The notes under the pieces are model-generated. The model had not been told where the DNA came from. It saw only the letters and a list, made by a program, of their open reading frames with translations, and made no database searches. Position numbers and translations under genes: made by a program. A stretch of DNA of 64,000 bases from Gordonia liuliyuniae (GTDB lineage: Bacteria > Actinomycetota > Actinomycetes > Mycobacteriales > Mycobacteriaceae): positions 744,001 through 808,000 of the forward strand of contig NZ_JAKKOT010000002.1 in assembly GCF_021739025.1 (NCBI RefSeq), written 5' to 3'. Below are positions 43,751-55,700 of this stretch, piece by piece; position 1 is the stretch's first letter; the number at the start of each line of letters is the position of its first letter.

Positions 43751-44959
43751 CTACTTGGTGACGCCTTCGATGCGGGCGGCGTCGGCGACAGCCTTGGCGA
43801 CGGCGGGCGCCACACGCGGATCCAGCGGACTCGGCACGATGTGGTCGGCCGCGAGGTCGTCGCCGACCACGCCGAAGATCGCCTCCGCGGCAGCGAGTTT
43901 CATGCCCTCAGTGATGCGGCGGGAGTCAGCGTCGAGCGCGCCGGCGAAGACGCCGGGGAAGGCGAGGACGTTGTTGATCTGGTTCGGGAAGTCGCTGCGG
44001 CCGGTCGCGACGATCGCCGCGTGCTTCGCGGCGACCTCCGGGTGGATCTCCGGGTCCGGGTTCGACAACGCGAACACGATCGCGTCGGCGTTCATCGACG
44101 CGATCGCCTCCTCTGCGACCGTGCCCGCCGAGACGCCGAGGAACACGTCCGCGCCGGCGAGCGCCTCCGCCGCGCCGCCCGACAGTTCGCGGGGGTTCGA
44201 CCACGACGCCAGATCAGCCTTGAACTCGTTGAGGTCGTCTCGGTGGCCGCCGATGATCCCCTTCGAGTCGAGGATCACCACGTCCGGGACGCCCGCCGCC
44301 TGCAGGATCTTCGCGCACGCGACACCTGCGGCGCCCGCACCGGAGATCACGACCTTGAGTTCTCCGATGTTCTTGCCGAGGTGCGTCAACGCGCCCTTCA
44401 ACGCGGCGAGCACGACGATCGCCGTGCCGTGCTGGTCGTCGTGCATCACCGGACAGTCGAGCGCCTCGATGACCCGTCGCTCGATCTCGAAGCAACGGGG
44501 AGCCGAAATGTCCTCGAGGTTCACTGCGCCGAAGCTCGGGCGCAGACGGATCAGCGTCTCGACGATCTCGTCAGGATCCGTGGTGTCGAGCACGATCGGA
44601 ATCGAGTTGAGGCCTGCGAACGTACGGAACAGTGCCGACTTGCCCTCCATCACCGGCAACGATGCGCGCGGTCCGATGTCGCCGAGCCCGAGAACGGCAG
44701 TGCCGTCCGAGACGACGGCGACCAGTCGATCGGTCCACGTGTACTTGTCGACGAGGTCGCGCTCGGCGGCGATCGCCCGCGACACCTGCGCGACGCCCGG
44801 CGTGTACGCGATCGACAGGTCGCGCTGCGTGTCGATCGGCGACCGGAGCTCCACCGACAGCTTGCCGCCCTCGTGCGCGAGGAAGATCTCCTCATTCGTG
44901 ATAGGCACGTCCGCGAGGCTCGGCTGGCTCGTCGCGCTGTCATTCGATGGACTGGTCAC
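43751..44959 (-). CDS. Malic enzyme (NAD(P)-dependent, short form)
   Basis: A 402-residue oxidative malate decarboxylase making pyruvate. GLGDIGPRASLPVMEGK holds the conserved N-terminal motif with the catalytic Lys, the dinucleotide fold is GAGAAGVACAKIL, and FALSNPDPEI the C-terminal signature. The size fits the short bacterial enzymes without a phosphotransacetylase domain. The GTG at 44959 has GAGGAG six bases upstream; the frame open to 45109 is not used. It is divergent from a GntR gene and is probably cotranscribed with nat. Confidence 0.92.
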   Translation of the reverse strand: MTSPSNDSATSQPSLADVPITNEEIFLAHEGGKLSVELRSPIDTQRDLSIAYTPGVAQVSRAIAAERDLVDKYTWTDRLVAVVSDGTAVLGLGDIGPRASLPVMEGKSALFRTFAGLNSIPIVLDTTDPDEIVETLIRLRPSFGAVNLEDISAPRCFEIERRVIEALDCPVMHDDQHGTAIVVLAALKGALTHLGKNIGELKVVISGAGAAGVACAKILQAAGVPDVVILDSKGIIGGHRDDLNEFKADLASWSNPRELSGGAAEALAGADVFLGVSAGTVAEEAIASMNADAIVFALSNPDPEIHPEVAAKHAAIVATGRSDFPNQINNVLAFPGVFAGALDADSRRITEGMKLAAAEAIFGVVGDDLAADHIVPSPLDPRVAPAVAKAVADAARIEGVTK

Positions 44960-45132
44960 ACTTGCTCCTCGATCTCCGGAAACACCGGACGTACTGGGAC
45001 ACGAAAATGTGCGTTCAGCGTATTTCGTGAACGGCCGAAGGAGTGAGCCGAACCACTGTTTGTGAGTGAACTGACAATCTACCGGCGGGTACTCGTTCGC
45101 CGCGCACACCCTGCTGCGATAGTATCCATCTT

Positions 45133-45777
45133 GTGTCTATGACGTATTCAGCGGCGGATCGGGTCTATGCCGACGTGAAGGAACTGATCCTCACCTGCGA
45201 GCTTCCCGGTGGGGAACTCATTAGCGAGGGTGAGATCGCACAGCGTTGTGAGGTGAGCCGCACTCCGGTACGTGAAGCATTCCTCCGGCTGGCTGCCGAA
45301 GGCTGGATGCGTCTGTATCCCAAGCGCGGCGCACTGGTGGTGCCTGTCGGTGACCAGGAGTCGCGTGACGTTCTCGAGGCGCGCGTGCTCGTCGAATCGC
45401 ACGCCGTACGTTCGGTGGTCGGCACGCCGTCGACGCTCGCTGCGCTCGGCGCGCGACTCGACGAGAACCGTCGAACGCATCAGGCGGTGGACCCGTCCGA
45501 CGCCGCCGAGTTCGCCAGACTCGACGCGCAGTTCCACCAACTGATCGTCGCCGCCGACGGCAACGCCTTGCTCGGGGACTTCTACACGTCCCTCGGGGAG
45601 CGGCAGCGACGGATGACGGCGGCGCGGCTGCATCTCGGCCGTGAGGTCGTCGACCGCATTCACCACGATCACACCGCACTCGCGGCGGCGATCGCCGACG
45701 GCGACGCCGACGGGTTCGCGGGACTGTTGGCGGCCCACCTGGCCGGTGTTCACGACGTCGACGGAGGAGTTCGATGA
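45133..45777 (+). CDS. GntR-family regulator, FadR/FCD type
   Basis: A 214-residue regulator with an N-terminal winged HTH (SEGEIAQRCEVSRTPVREAF) and an all-helical FCD ligand domain with the metal-ligand pattern Asp/His (DAQFHQLIVAADGN, then HHDHTALAAAI and AAHLAGVHD). The GTG lies seven bases after TAGTAT and lacks a ribosome binding site, suggesting leaderless translation; the ATG at 45139 is an alternative. It overlaps the MFS gene by ATGA and likely controls that exporter and perhaps the divergent malic enzyme. Confidence 0.88.
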   Translation: MSMTYSAADRVYADVKELILTCELPGGELISEGEIAQRCEVSRTPVREAFLRLAAEGWMRLYPKRGALVVPVGDQESRDVLEARVLVESHAVRSVVGTPSTLAALGARLDENRRTHQAVDPSDAAEFARLDAQFHQLIVAADGNALLGDFYTSLGERQRRMTAARLHLGREVVDRIHHDHTALAAAIADGDADGFAGLLAAHLAGVHDVDGGVR

Positions 45778-47039
45778 CCACGCTGCGCAACGCCGGTTGG
45801 CCCGCGGTCTGCCTCGCCGTGTTCGCGGCGGCGTGGGGCGGCAATGAGTTCACGCCACTGCTGGTCATGTATCGCACGACGACAGACATCGCACCGGTCG
45901 TCGTCGACGTCCTGCTGTTCACCTACGTCCTCGGTATCGTCCCGGCGCTCCTGATCGGCGGACCGCTGTCGGACCGGTACGGTCGCCGTCCGCTGATGCT
46001 GCCCGCGCCGGTGATCGCCGCGGTCGGCTCGGCGCTGCTCGCCGCCGGGGCCGACTCGGTGCCGCTGCTGGTGACCGGACGCATCGCCAGCGGTGTCGCG
46101 TTGGGGCTGGCGATGGCCGTCGGCGGCAGTTGGATCAAGGAGCTGTCCGATGCGGACGGTGCGAGCGTGACGGCGGGAGCGCGGCGTGCCGCGCTGAGTC
46201 TGACGGCCGGATTCGGCGTCGGTGCGGGCGTCGCGGCGATCCTGGCGCAGTGGGCGCCCTGGCCGGGACAGCTCTCCTATCTGATCAACATCGTGTTGTC
46301 CGGCATCGCATTCGCAGCGCTCCTGCGGGCGCCGGAGTCGCACCCGCCGCGCGACACAGGCCGCAGCCTCGGGCAGGACCTTCGTGTCCGGTCCGCGCGG
46401 CACCCACGCTTCTGGTTGCTCGTCGCGCCGGTCGCACCGTGGGTGTTCGGCGCATGCGCCGTCGCCTACGCCGTGATCCCCACCTTCATGACCGACGAGA
46501 CATCGAACTGGGCGATCGCGTTCGCCGGACTGTGCTGCGTCGTCGGCCTGGCCGCAGGCTTCCTGATCCAGACGGTGGGCAAGCGACTCGACAAACCCGG
46601 ATCGCCGCGGACGGGCGTCATCGCGCTGCTCTTCGTCGCGGTCGGACTCGGCTCGGCGATCGTGGCCGCCGCGAACCACGCGGTCGCGATGGCATTGGTC
46701 TCGGCCGCCATCCTCGGCTGCGGCTACGGGATGGCGCTGATCTCCGGGCTGCTCGAAGTTCAGCGGATCGCCCGACCAGACGAACTCGCCGGACTGACCG
46801 CCGTCTTCTACGGGCTCACCTACCTGGGTTTCGCGTCACCGGCCGTCATCGCCGCCGTCATGGAGCGCTTCGAATTCATCGGATACGGTGAGATCTTCGG
46901 ATTCGGCGTCGCGATGGCACTGCTGGCGGTGGTCGTGATGGTGATCGGCAACCGCACCGGGATGGCGGGACCGCACACGATGCGAAGTCACGTCACCGAC
47001 GTCGAGTTGACGCACGAGGAGTCGGCATCGAGCCGCTGA
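45774..47039 (+). CDS. MFS transporter
   Basis: A 421-residue protein with about 12 membrane segments and the family loop motif GGPLSDRYGRRPLML between helices 2 and 3. Substrate unknown; the coupled GntR gene suggests a ligand-induced importer or exporter. It starts inside the GntR stop codon. Confidence 0.9.
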   Translation: MTTLRNAGWPAVCLAVFAAAWGGNEFTPLLVMYRTTTDIAPVVVDVLLFTYVLGIVPALLIGGPLSDRYGRRPLMLPAPVIAAVGSALLAAGADSVPLLVTGRIASGVALGLAMAVGGSWIKELSDADGASVTAGARRAALSLTAGFGVGAGVAAILAQWAPWPGQLSYLINIVLSGIAFAALLRAPESHPPRDTGRSLGQDLRVRSARHPRFWLLVAPVAPWVFGACAVAYAVIPTFMTDETSNWAIAFAGLCCVVGLAAGFLIQTVGKRLDKPGSPRTGVIALLFVAVGLGSAIVAAANHAVAMALVSAAILGCGYGMALISGLLEVQRIARPDELAGLTAVFYGLTYLGFASPAVIAAVMERFEFIGYGEIFGFGVAMALLAVVVMVIGNRTGMAGPHTMRSHVTDVELTHEESASSR

Positions 47040-47055
47040 CGATCAGGATGGACCG

Positions 47056-47643
47056 GTGGTGGCCGACTGCAGGCGTTTCGTCACTCTCACGTGGCAATGC
47101 TGGTTGTTCGCGGTCGGATCCGTGTTCTTCGCCGTCGGGACCGCGCCCGGCTTCCCGTCCGTCATGGGCGCCGCCGTCACCAACATCCTGTGCTTCGTCG
47201 GTTCGTGGTTCTTCACCGCCGCCGGACTGATCCAGCTCATCCTCGCCGACCCCGGCGCCGGACGGTGGTCGTCGGCCATTCAGTCACTCGGGACCGTCCT
47301 GTTCAATGTGAGCACCGGAAGCGCGGTGTGGGCGCACGCCGTGCACACGGAGCGGACCGACGTGTGGGCGCCCGACGCGCTCGGATCGCTCGGCTTCCTC
47401 GTCAGCGGCGGCCTCGCACTGCTTCTCGTCCAGGCGTGGGCTCCGCGCTCGCGTGACTGGCAGGCCACGTGGATCAACATGATCGGCTGCCTGGCATTCG
47501 CAGCGTCGGCCGTCGGCGCCTTCGTCCGCACGACCGGGGTGACGGCGGACGCACTGCTCGCGAACGTCGGAACGTTCATCGGTGCGCTGTGCTTCCTCGT
47601 CGCGGCGTTGATGATCCTGCCGCGCTGGAGCACACCGCACTAG
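47056..47643 (+). CDS. Multi-pass membrane protein, YrhK-like (unknown)
   Basis: A 195-residue protein with five or six membrane segments in two repeat-like halves (FAVGSVFFAVGTAPGFPSV and later FLVAALMILP). AGGA lies seven bases before the GTG. It follows the MFS gene by 16 bases and is likely in the same operon. The function is unknown; a YrhK-type fold is my best guess from the paired Trp/Phe-rich helices. Confidence 0.65.
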   Translation: MVADCRRFVTLTWQCWLFAVGSVFFAVGTAPGFPSVMGAAVTNILCFVGSWFFTAAGLIQLILADPGAGRWSSAIQSLGTVLFNVSTGSAVWAHAVHTERTDVWAPDALGSLGFLVSGGLALLLVQAWAPRSRDWQATWINMIGCLAFAASAVGAFVRTTGVTADALLANVGTFIGALCFLVAALMILPRWSTPH

Positions 47644-47668
47644 CGCTGTCGGTTCTCGCGGGCCGGAC

Positions 47669-48693
47669 TCACTCGTCGTCGTCGGGGAAACCGTTCGGGT
47701 TCTTCGACTGCCAGCGCCACGTGTCCGCGCACATGTCGTCGATCGTGCGGGTCGCCGTCCACCCGAGTTCGGCGTTGGCCTTCGACGGGTCGGCCCAGTA
47801 GGCGGGCAGGTCACCGGGGCGACGCGGCACGATCTCGTACGGTATGTCGCGGCCGCTGGCACGCCCGAACGCGGCGATCACCTCGAGCACGGACACGGCG
47901 TGGCCGCTGCCGAGATTCCACACCGACAACGGCTGGTCGCCGACGGTGATCTTCTCGAGCGCGGCGAGATGTCCGGCCGCGAGGTCGTCGACGTGGATGT
48001 AGTCGCGGACGCCCGTGCCGTCCGGGGTGTCGTAGTCGTCGCCGAACACCGACAACTTCTCGCGACGTCCCACCGCCACCTGCGAGACGAACGGCATCAA
48101 GTTGTTGGGTAGCCCGTTGGGATCCTCACCGATCTCACCGCTCGCGTGCGCGCCGACCGGGTTGAAGTAGCGCAGCAGCGCGATGCGCCACGAGTCGTCG
48201 GCGACCGCCAGGTCACGCAACACCTGTTCGATCATCACTTTGGTCCACCCGTACGGGTTGGTCGCCGACGTCGGCATGTCCTCAGTGCGCTCCCGGACCG
48301 GGTTCTCGCCGTACACGGTGGCCGACGACGAGAACACGAACGTGCGCACACCGTGCTTGGCCATCGCCGCAAGGACCGAGAACGTGGTGTCGAGGTTGTT
48401 GCGGTAATACGAGAGAGGCTTCGCGACCGACTCGCCGACGGCTTTGAAACCGGCGAAGTGGATCACGGCGTCGACCTGCTCGTCGGCGAACACCCGCTCG
48501 GTCGCGATCTCGTCGGTCAGGTCAACCGTGTACACGGTCACCGGCGAACCAGACAGGGCGACAAGCCGTTTGACGATGCTCGGCTTGGCGTTGCTGAAGT
48601 CGTCGGCGATCACGACGTCGTGCCCGGCAGCCTGGAGCTGCAGGACGGTGTGCGAGCCGATGTAGCCGGCGCCGCCGGTGACGAGAACGCGCA

Positions 48694-48694
<1 letters not shown>
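47669..48694 (-). CDS. galE: UDP-glucose 4-epimerase
   Basis: A 341-residue short-chain epimerase. The NAD-binding start is [14 protein letters not shown]; the catalytic pair is Ser/Thr in FSSSATVYG and Tyr in YGWTKVMIE (YxxxK). It interconverts UDP-glucose and UDP-galactose, the precursor of galactofuranose in arabinogalactan. The start overlaps the rmlB stop by one base (TGATG), so the two cell-wall sugar genes are translated together. Confidence 0.94.
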
Positions 48695-50708
<2,014 letters not shown>

Positions 50709-50712
<4 letters not shown>

Positions 50713-51308
50713 TGCGGGTTCGACCGCTGAGCATCGACGGCGCGTGGGAGTTCACGCCCGTCCAACACGGCGACGACCGCGGCGTCTTCCTCGAAGCGTT
50801 CAAAGCGGATGTGCTCGCCGAGACGATCGGCCACCGGTTCGACCTGGCGCAGGTGAACACCTCGGTGTCGGCTGCAGGCGCGCTGCGCGGCATCCACTTC
50901 GCCGACGTCCCGCCCGGACAGGCCAAATACGTGACATGCGCGGTCGGTGCCATCGTTGACGTCATCGTCGACATCCGTGTCGGTTCACCGACGTTCGGGG
51001 AGTGGGATGCAGTGCTTCTCGACGACGTCGACCGCAGGGCCGTCTACCTCGCCGAAGGGCTCGGGCACGGCTTCTGCTCCCTGCACGACGGCTCGACCGT
51101 CACCTACCTGTGCTCGACCGGCTACAACCCGACAGCCGAACACGGGGTGAACCCTCTCGATGAGGAGTTGGGCATCGAGTGGCCGACCGTCGGCCGCGAC
51201 GGTGCACCGCTGCACTATGAACTGTCCGGGAAGGATACCGCCGCACCGTCGTTGGCGCAGGCGCGGACTGCCGGGCTGCTACCGGAATTTCCAGCACACA
51301 TGCGGTAA
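50709..51308 (+). CDS. rmlC: dTDP-4-dehydrorhamnose 3,5-epimerase
   Basis: A 199-residue cupin epimerase, third step of rhamnose synthesis. The catalytic His is in [19 protein letters not shown], and [13 protein letters not shown] the barrel signature. The start is GTG at 50709 (overlapping the rmlA stop) or the adjacent ATG at 50712. RmlD, the last step, is not encoded in the window; in related genomes it lies elsewhere. Confidence 0.93.
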
Positions 51309-51368
51309 GCACTCGGCCGAAATACCCGATTCCCGGAGAATACGTGCTGGTAATTCTCGGCCGTGTGT

Positions 51369-52715
51369 CTACAGAGTCGGATACCGCGGTAGTTCGGGCG
51401 TGAACAGCCAATCCCGCCACAGGTCCTTCAGCGACTCAGAGGTGAACGTCGACGCGAGCGCGATGAAGTCTTCGGTGGTCGCACACTGATATCGGTACTT
51501 GTCGGTCCACCGCCGCAGCAGTGCGAAGAACTCGCCGTCGCCCAGCCGGAGCCGCAGCGCGTGCAGAGTGAGAGCTCCGCGTTTGTAGACCCAGTCGTCG
51601 AACATGGTGCGGGGGCCGGGATCGGCGAGCGGTGTCGTGAACCTCGTCTGCTGCAACTTCTCGTAGTAGTGGCGGCCCCATTCGTCGGCGGACCGGCCAC
51701 CGCTGTGCTGACTCCACAGCCATTCGGCGTAACAGGCGAAGCCCTCGTGCAACCAGATGTCGCGCCACCGGGCGCCGGTCACCGAGTTCCCGAACCACTG
51801 ATGGGCCAGTTCGTGGGCTACGAGCCGTTCATGGTCGAGGGAACCGTCGCAGTGATTGGCTCCGAACGTGGAGAAGCTCTGCGCCTCCAACGGAATGTCC
51901 AGTTCGTCCTCGGTGACGACGGCCGTGTACTGGGGGAACGGGTACGGCCCGAACATCTCGGTGAACGCACCGACCATCTGCACCTGGTGCGCGAAGCTCA
52001 CGTCGAAGCGCTTCGACAGCGACGGTGGGACCAGCGCGTGCACCGGGACCGGCGACGTCGCCAGGGTCCGATGCTCGTACTGGCCGATCTGGATGGACGC
52101 GAGATACGTCGACATCGGCTCCACCTGGTCGTACATCCACGTGGTCTGCGCGGCGCGGCGCTGCTTGGACGCGAGCCGCCCGTTCGCGAGCACGTAGTAC
52201 GCACTGTCGGTGGTGACCTCGATGTGGAACGACGCCTTCGCCTCGGGGTGGTCGTCGCACGGGAACCACGACGGGGCGCCGTCCGGCTGGTTCGCGCACA
52301 GGGCTCCGTTGTCGAGCTCCTCCCAGCCGACGTCGCCGAACGGTCCGCGCACCGGCCGGGGCGTGCCGCCGTAGCGGACGAGGATCGACATGACGCCGCC
52401 CGGCGGGATCGGCGAGCCCGGGGTGATCGAGAGCTTGTCTCCGCGATGCGAGTAGCGGGCGCGGGAACCGTTCACGGTGACCCGGTCGACGCGCATCGAC
52501 GTCGCGAGGTCGAGGGCGAACCGCGTCAACTCCTGGTACGAGGTGGCGGAGATCGTCGCCGTGCCGGACAGACGGTTGCTGGCGACGCGATAGCCGAGTT
52601 CGAGAGCGTATCGCGAGATCCGGTAGCCGAGATTGCCGCTGTGCGGCATGTACGGGTCGAGCTCGTGGTGACCGCCCGGCAACGTCGGTTCCTGCGTGTT
52701 CCGTTTACTCGGCAC
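51369..52715 (-). CDS. M1-family zinc aminopeptidase
   Basis: A 448-residue gluzincin. The zinc site HELAHQWFGN (His near residue 300) is completed by Glu in WLHEGFACYAEW 18 residues on; the exopeptidase motif GxMEN is replaced by QSFSTFGAN, so specificity differs from typical M1 enzymes. The protein lacks a signal peptide and the large C-terminal domain, and is of the short actinobacterial form. It is downstream of, and 69 bases from, the Pls-like NRPS on the same strand. M1-type peptidases near epsilon-polylysine synthetases degrade the polymer in Streptomyces, suggesting a similar role. Confidence 0.88.
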   Translation of the reverse strand: MPSKRNTQEPTLPGGHHELDPYMPHSGNLGYRISRYALELGYRVASNRLSGTATISATSYQELTRFALDLATSMRVDRVTVNGSRARYSHRGDKLSITPGSPIPPGGVMSILVRYGGTPRPVRGPFGDVGWEELDNGALCANQPDGAPSWFPCDDHPEAKASFHIEVTTDSAYYVLANGRLASKQRRAAQTTWMYDQVEPMSTYLASIQIGQYEHRTLATSPVPVHALVPPSLSKRFDVSFAHQVQMVGAFTEMFGPYPFPQYTAVVTEDELDIPLEAQSFSTFGANHCDGSLDHERLVAHELAHQWFGNSVTGARWRDIWLHEGFACYAEWLWSQHSGGRSADEWGRHYYEKLQQTRFTTPLADPGPRTMFDDWVYKRGALTLHALRLRLGDGEFFALLRRWTDKYRYQCATTEDFIALASTFTSESLKDLWRDWLFTPELPRYPTL

Positions 52716-52784
52716 TACCTCTCCGTCTGTTGTCCGCGATACGCGTCAACCCTACCGGCGTCGCCGGAGCAGCGACCTGCGTGA

Positions 52785-55700
52785 TCACCGTGTCCACGGC
52801 GCGATCGGGTTGCCCTGCCACACGGTGTGGTCCGGGACGACGTCACCGCGCATCACCAGGGACGCTGGGCCGACTGTCGCCGACTCGCCGACACCGGACG
52901 CCGGGAGCGCGACGCAGTGCGGCCCGAGGGTCGCGCCCGCGCCGATCCGGACGTGGTCGATCGCCATCACACGGTCGTGGAACAAGTGAGTCTGGACCAC
53001 GCAGCCGCGCTGCACGTTGGCGCCGTCGCCGAGTTCGACGAGATCCGCTTCGGGCAGCCAGTACGACTCGCACCACACGCCCCTGCCGATCGTCGCGCCC
53101 AACGACCGCAGCCACAGGGTGAGGGCCGGGGTGCCGGTCGCGGCATTCGCGAACCACGGTGCGGCCACCGTCTCGACGAAGGCATCCGACAATTCGTTGC
53201 GCCAGACGAACGAACTCCACAGCGGATGCTCGGACGGTCGGATCGGTCCGACGACCGTCCACTTCGCCACACAGGTCACCGCACCGGCCACCGCGCCCGC
53301 GGCCAACAGGATCACACCGCTCAGCAGCACCGCCGCGATCACGCCCCACTTGTCGGCGGCGATCTGCATTCCGAACAGCACGCACACCCCGATCGCGAAC
53401 GACACCATGACCGCAGTCAGCCGCAGCGTCTCGACGGTCGCCCGCGCGGCCCTCACGCCGAAAGTCGGCGCGAAGGTGCGCGCCGAATCGGTCTGCGCCG
53501 CGGTGCGTCGTAACCGGACGGGCGGACTGCCCAACCAACTCGACCCGTTCTTCGCCTTCGACGGCGCGGCCGACAGCACCGCGACGAGACCGTTCTTGGG
53601 AACCTTGCGGTCCGGCGCGATCATGCCGGAGTTGCCGAGGAATGCGCGTTTACCGATCTTCGCCTCGCCGACCCGCATCCAGCCGCCGCCCAACTCGTAC
53701 GACGCGACCAGCGTGTCGTCCGCGAGGAACGAGTCGTCGCCGACGGTCGTGAACTTGGGGACCACGAGGGCCGTCGAGATCTCGGTGCCGGTGCCGATCG
53801 ACGCGCCGAGCGCACGGAACCACCACGGGGTCAACAGGCTTGCGTACAGCGGGAAGAGGTAGGTGCGGGCCGCATCCATCATGCGTTCGGTCGCCCACAC
53901 CTGCCATCCGACGCGGGACCGGACGGGGTGTGTTCCGGCCGTCATCCTGATCGACGCCAACCGGACCCCGATCAAGGTGAGCAGCGCGAACACCGCCATC
54001 GCGGCGACGGCGCCGACGGGGGCGAGCGCGAGCATCCGCCACGTCGCGGTGCGCAGACGGTCGGCGGAGACGGCCCAGCTGCCCGCGACGGCGAGGCCGA
54101 CCGCCAACGAGATCAGCGGGCCTGCGGAGATGACGAGCGCGGTGCCGCCGTAGACGGCCACCCACCACCGACGCGTCTTCGGACGTTCCGCCGGCCACGT
54201 CGGCTTGGCTTTGCCGAGCTTCATCGCGGGGGAGCCGCCCCAGCGCTGCCGGGCCTTGACCTTGCCCGTCACACCGGAGCCGGGGTCGACGATCGCGTCG
54301 CGGCCGACGACGGCTCCGGGGAACAGCGTCGAGCGGCTGCCGACGACGGCGCCCGGTTTCACGGTGATCTCGCCGATGATCAGGACGTCGCCGTCCAGCC
54401 ACCAGCCCGCGAGGTCGACTTCGGGTTCCACGGCGGCTCCGTCACCGATCCGCAGCAGTCCGGTGACCGGCGGCAGCGAGTGCAGGTCGACGTCGTCGCC
54501 GATCCGCGCGCCGAGAGCACGTGCGAGGGTCGGCATCCACGGCGCGCCCGACAGATTGTGCGCACCGCTCGCCGCCATCAGACGCTCGGCGATCCAGAGA
54601 CGGACGTGGACGCTGCCGCCGCGCGGATACCGTCCGGCGGTGACCCCGTGCAGGAGCAGGCGCGCACCGATCGCCGCGATCGTCATGCGGCCCACCGGCG
54701 TCACGAACACGCCGAACGCGATGAGCAACGCCCACCAGTTCACGCTGATGAGCCACGGGGCGTCGTAACCGAGCCTGCCGGCCGCCCAGTCGGCGACGTT
54801 GTTCGCCACCCCGAGCCAGGTGACCCATTGGACGCCGGTCAGCGTGGCGAGCGGAACCGACGCGACGGTCTGCGCGACACCGGTCGAGAACGGGACGGGC
54901 TTCACCTCGCGGGGTTCGACGGCCGCCGTCGGGTCGAGCGCATCGAGCATCTCCGCCAGCGAACCGAGTCGCGGGTGGTCGTAGAGGGCGGCGACGGTGA
55001 TCTCCGGGTATCGGCTGCGCAACGCGGTGACCAGCTGCGCGGCCGAGAGCGACCCGCCGCCCTCGGCGAAGAAGTCGGCCGTGGGGCTCGACACGTCGAC
55101 GCCGAGCACGGTGGACCACTGCTGTGCGAGCCACGCCTCGGTGCTGGACAGATCGGACGGTTCGTCGCAGGAGTCGGTGCCCGGGGCGGGCCAGGGGAGA
55201 GCGTCGCGGTCGACCTTCCCGGAGGTGCGGGTGGGCAGCTCGTCCATCAGGACCAGCCGCGGGACGAGAGCGGCGGGCAGTTCGGCCTGCAACCTCGCGC
55301 GTGCCGCCGCGACGTCGAAGTCCGGGTCGGTCGACGCGAGGTAGCCGACGAGGAACGCGTTGCCCGATTCGGTGGTGCGGACGGTGACCGCCGCACCGCT
55401 GACGCCGGGGAGACTCTGCAGAGCGTTGTCGATCTCGCCGAGCTCGATGCGCCGTCCGCCGATCTTCACCTGGTCGTCGGCGCGGCCGACGAACAGCAGT
55501 CCAGCGCTGTCGAGGGTGACGATGTCGCCGCTGCGGTAGGCGCGGTCCCAGCCGAGCGCCGGTGCCGGAGCATACTTCTCGGCGTCCTTGACCGGGTCGA
55601 GGTAGCGCGCCAGTCCGACGCCGCCGATCACGAGCTCGCCGGACTCGCCGTCGGCGACGGGTTCGCCGTTCGCGTCGACGACCGCCAGATCCCAGCCGAT

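Noticed and set aside
42792..45065. 757-codon + strand open frame opposite nat and malic enzyme
   Set aside because: Antisense shadow spanning two well-identified genes.
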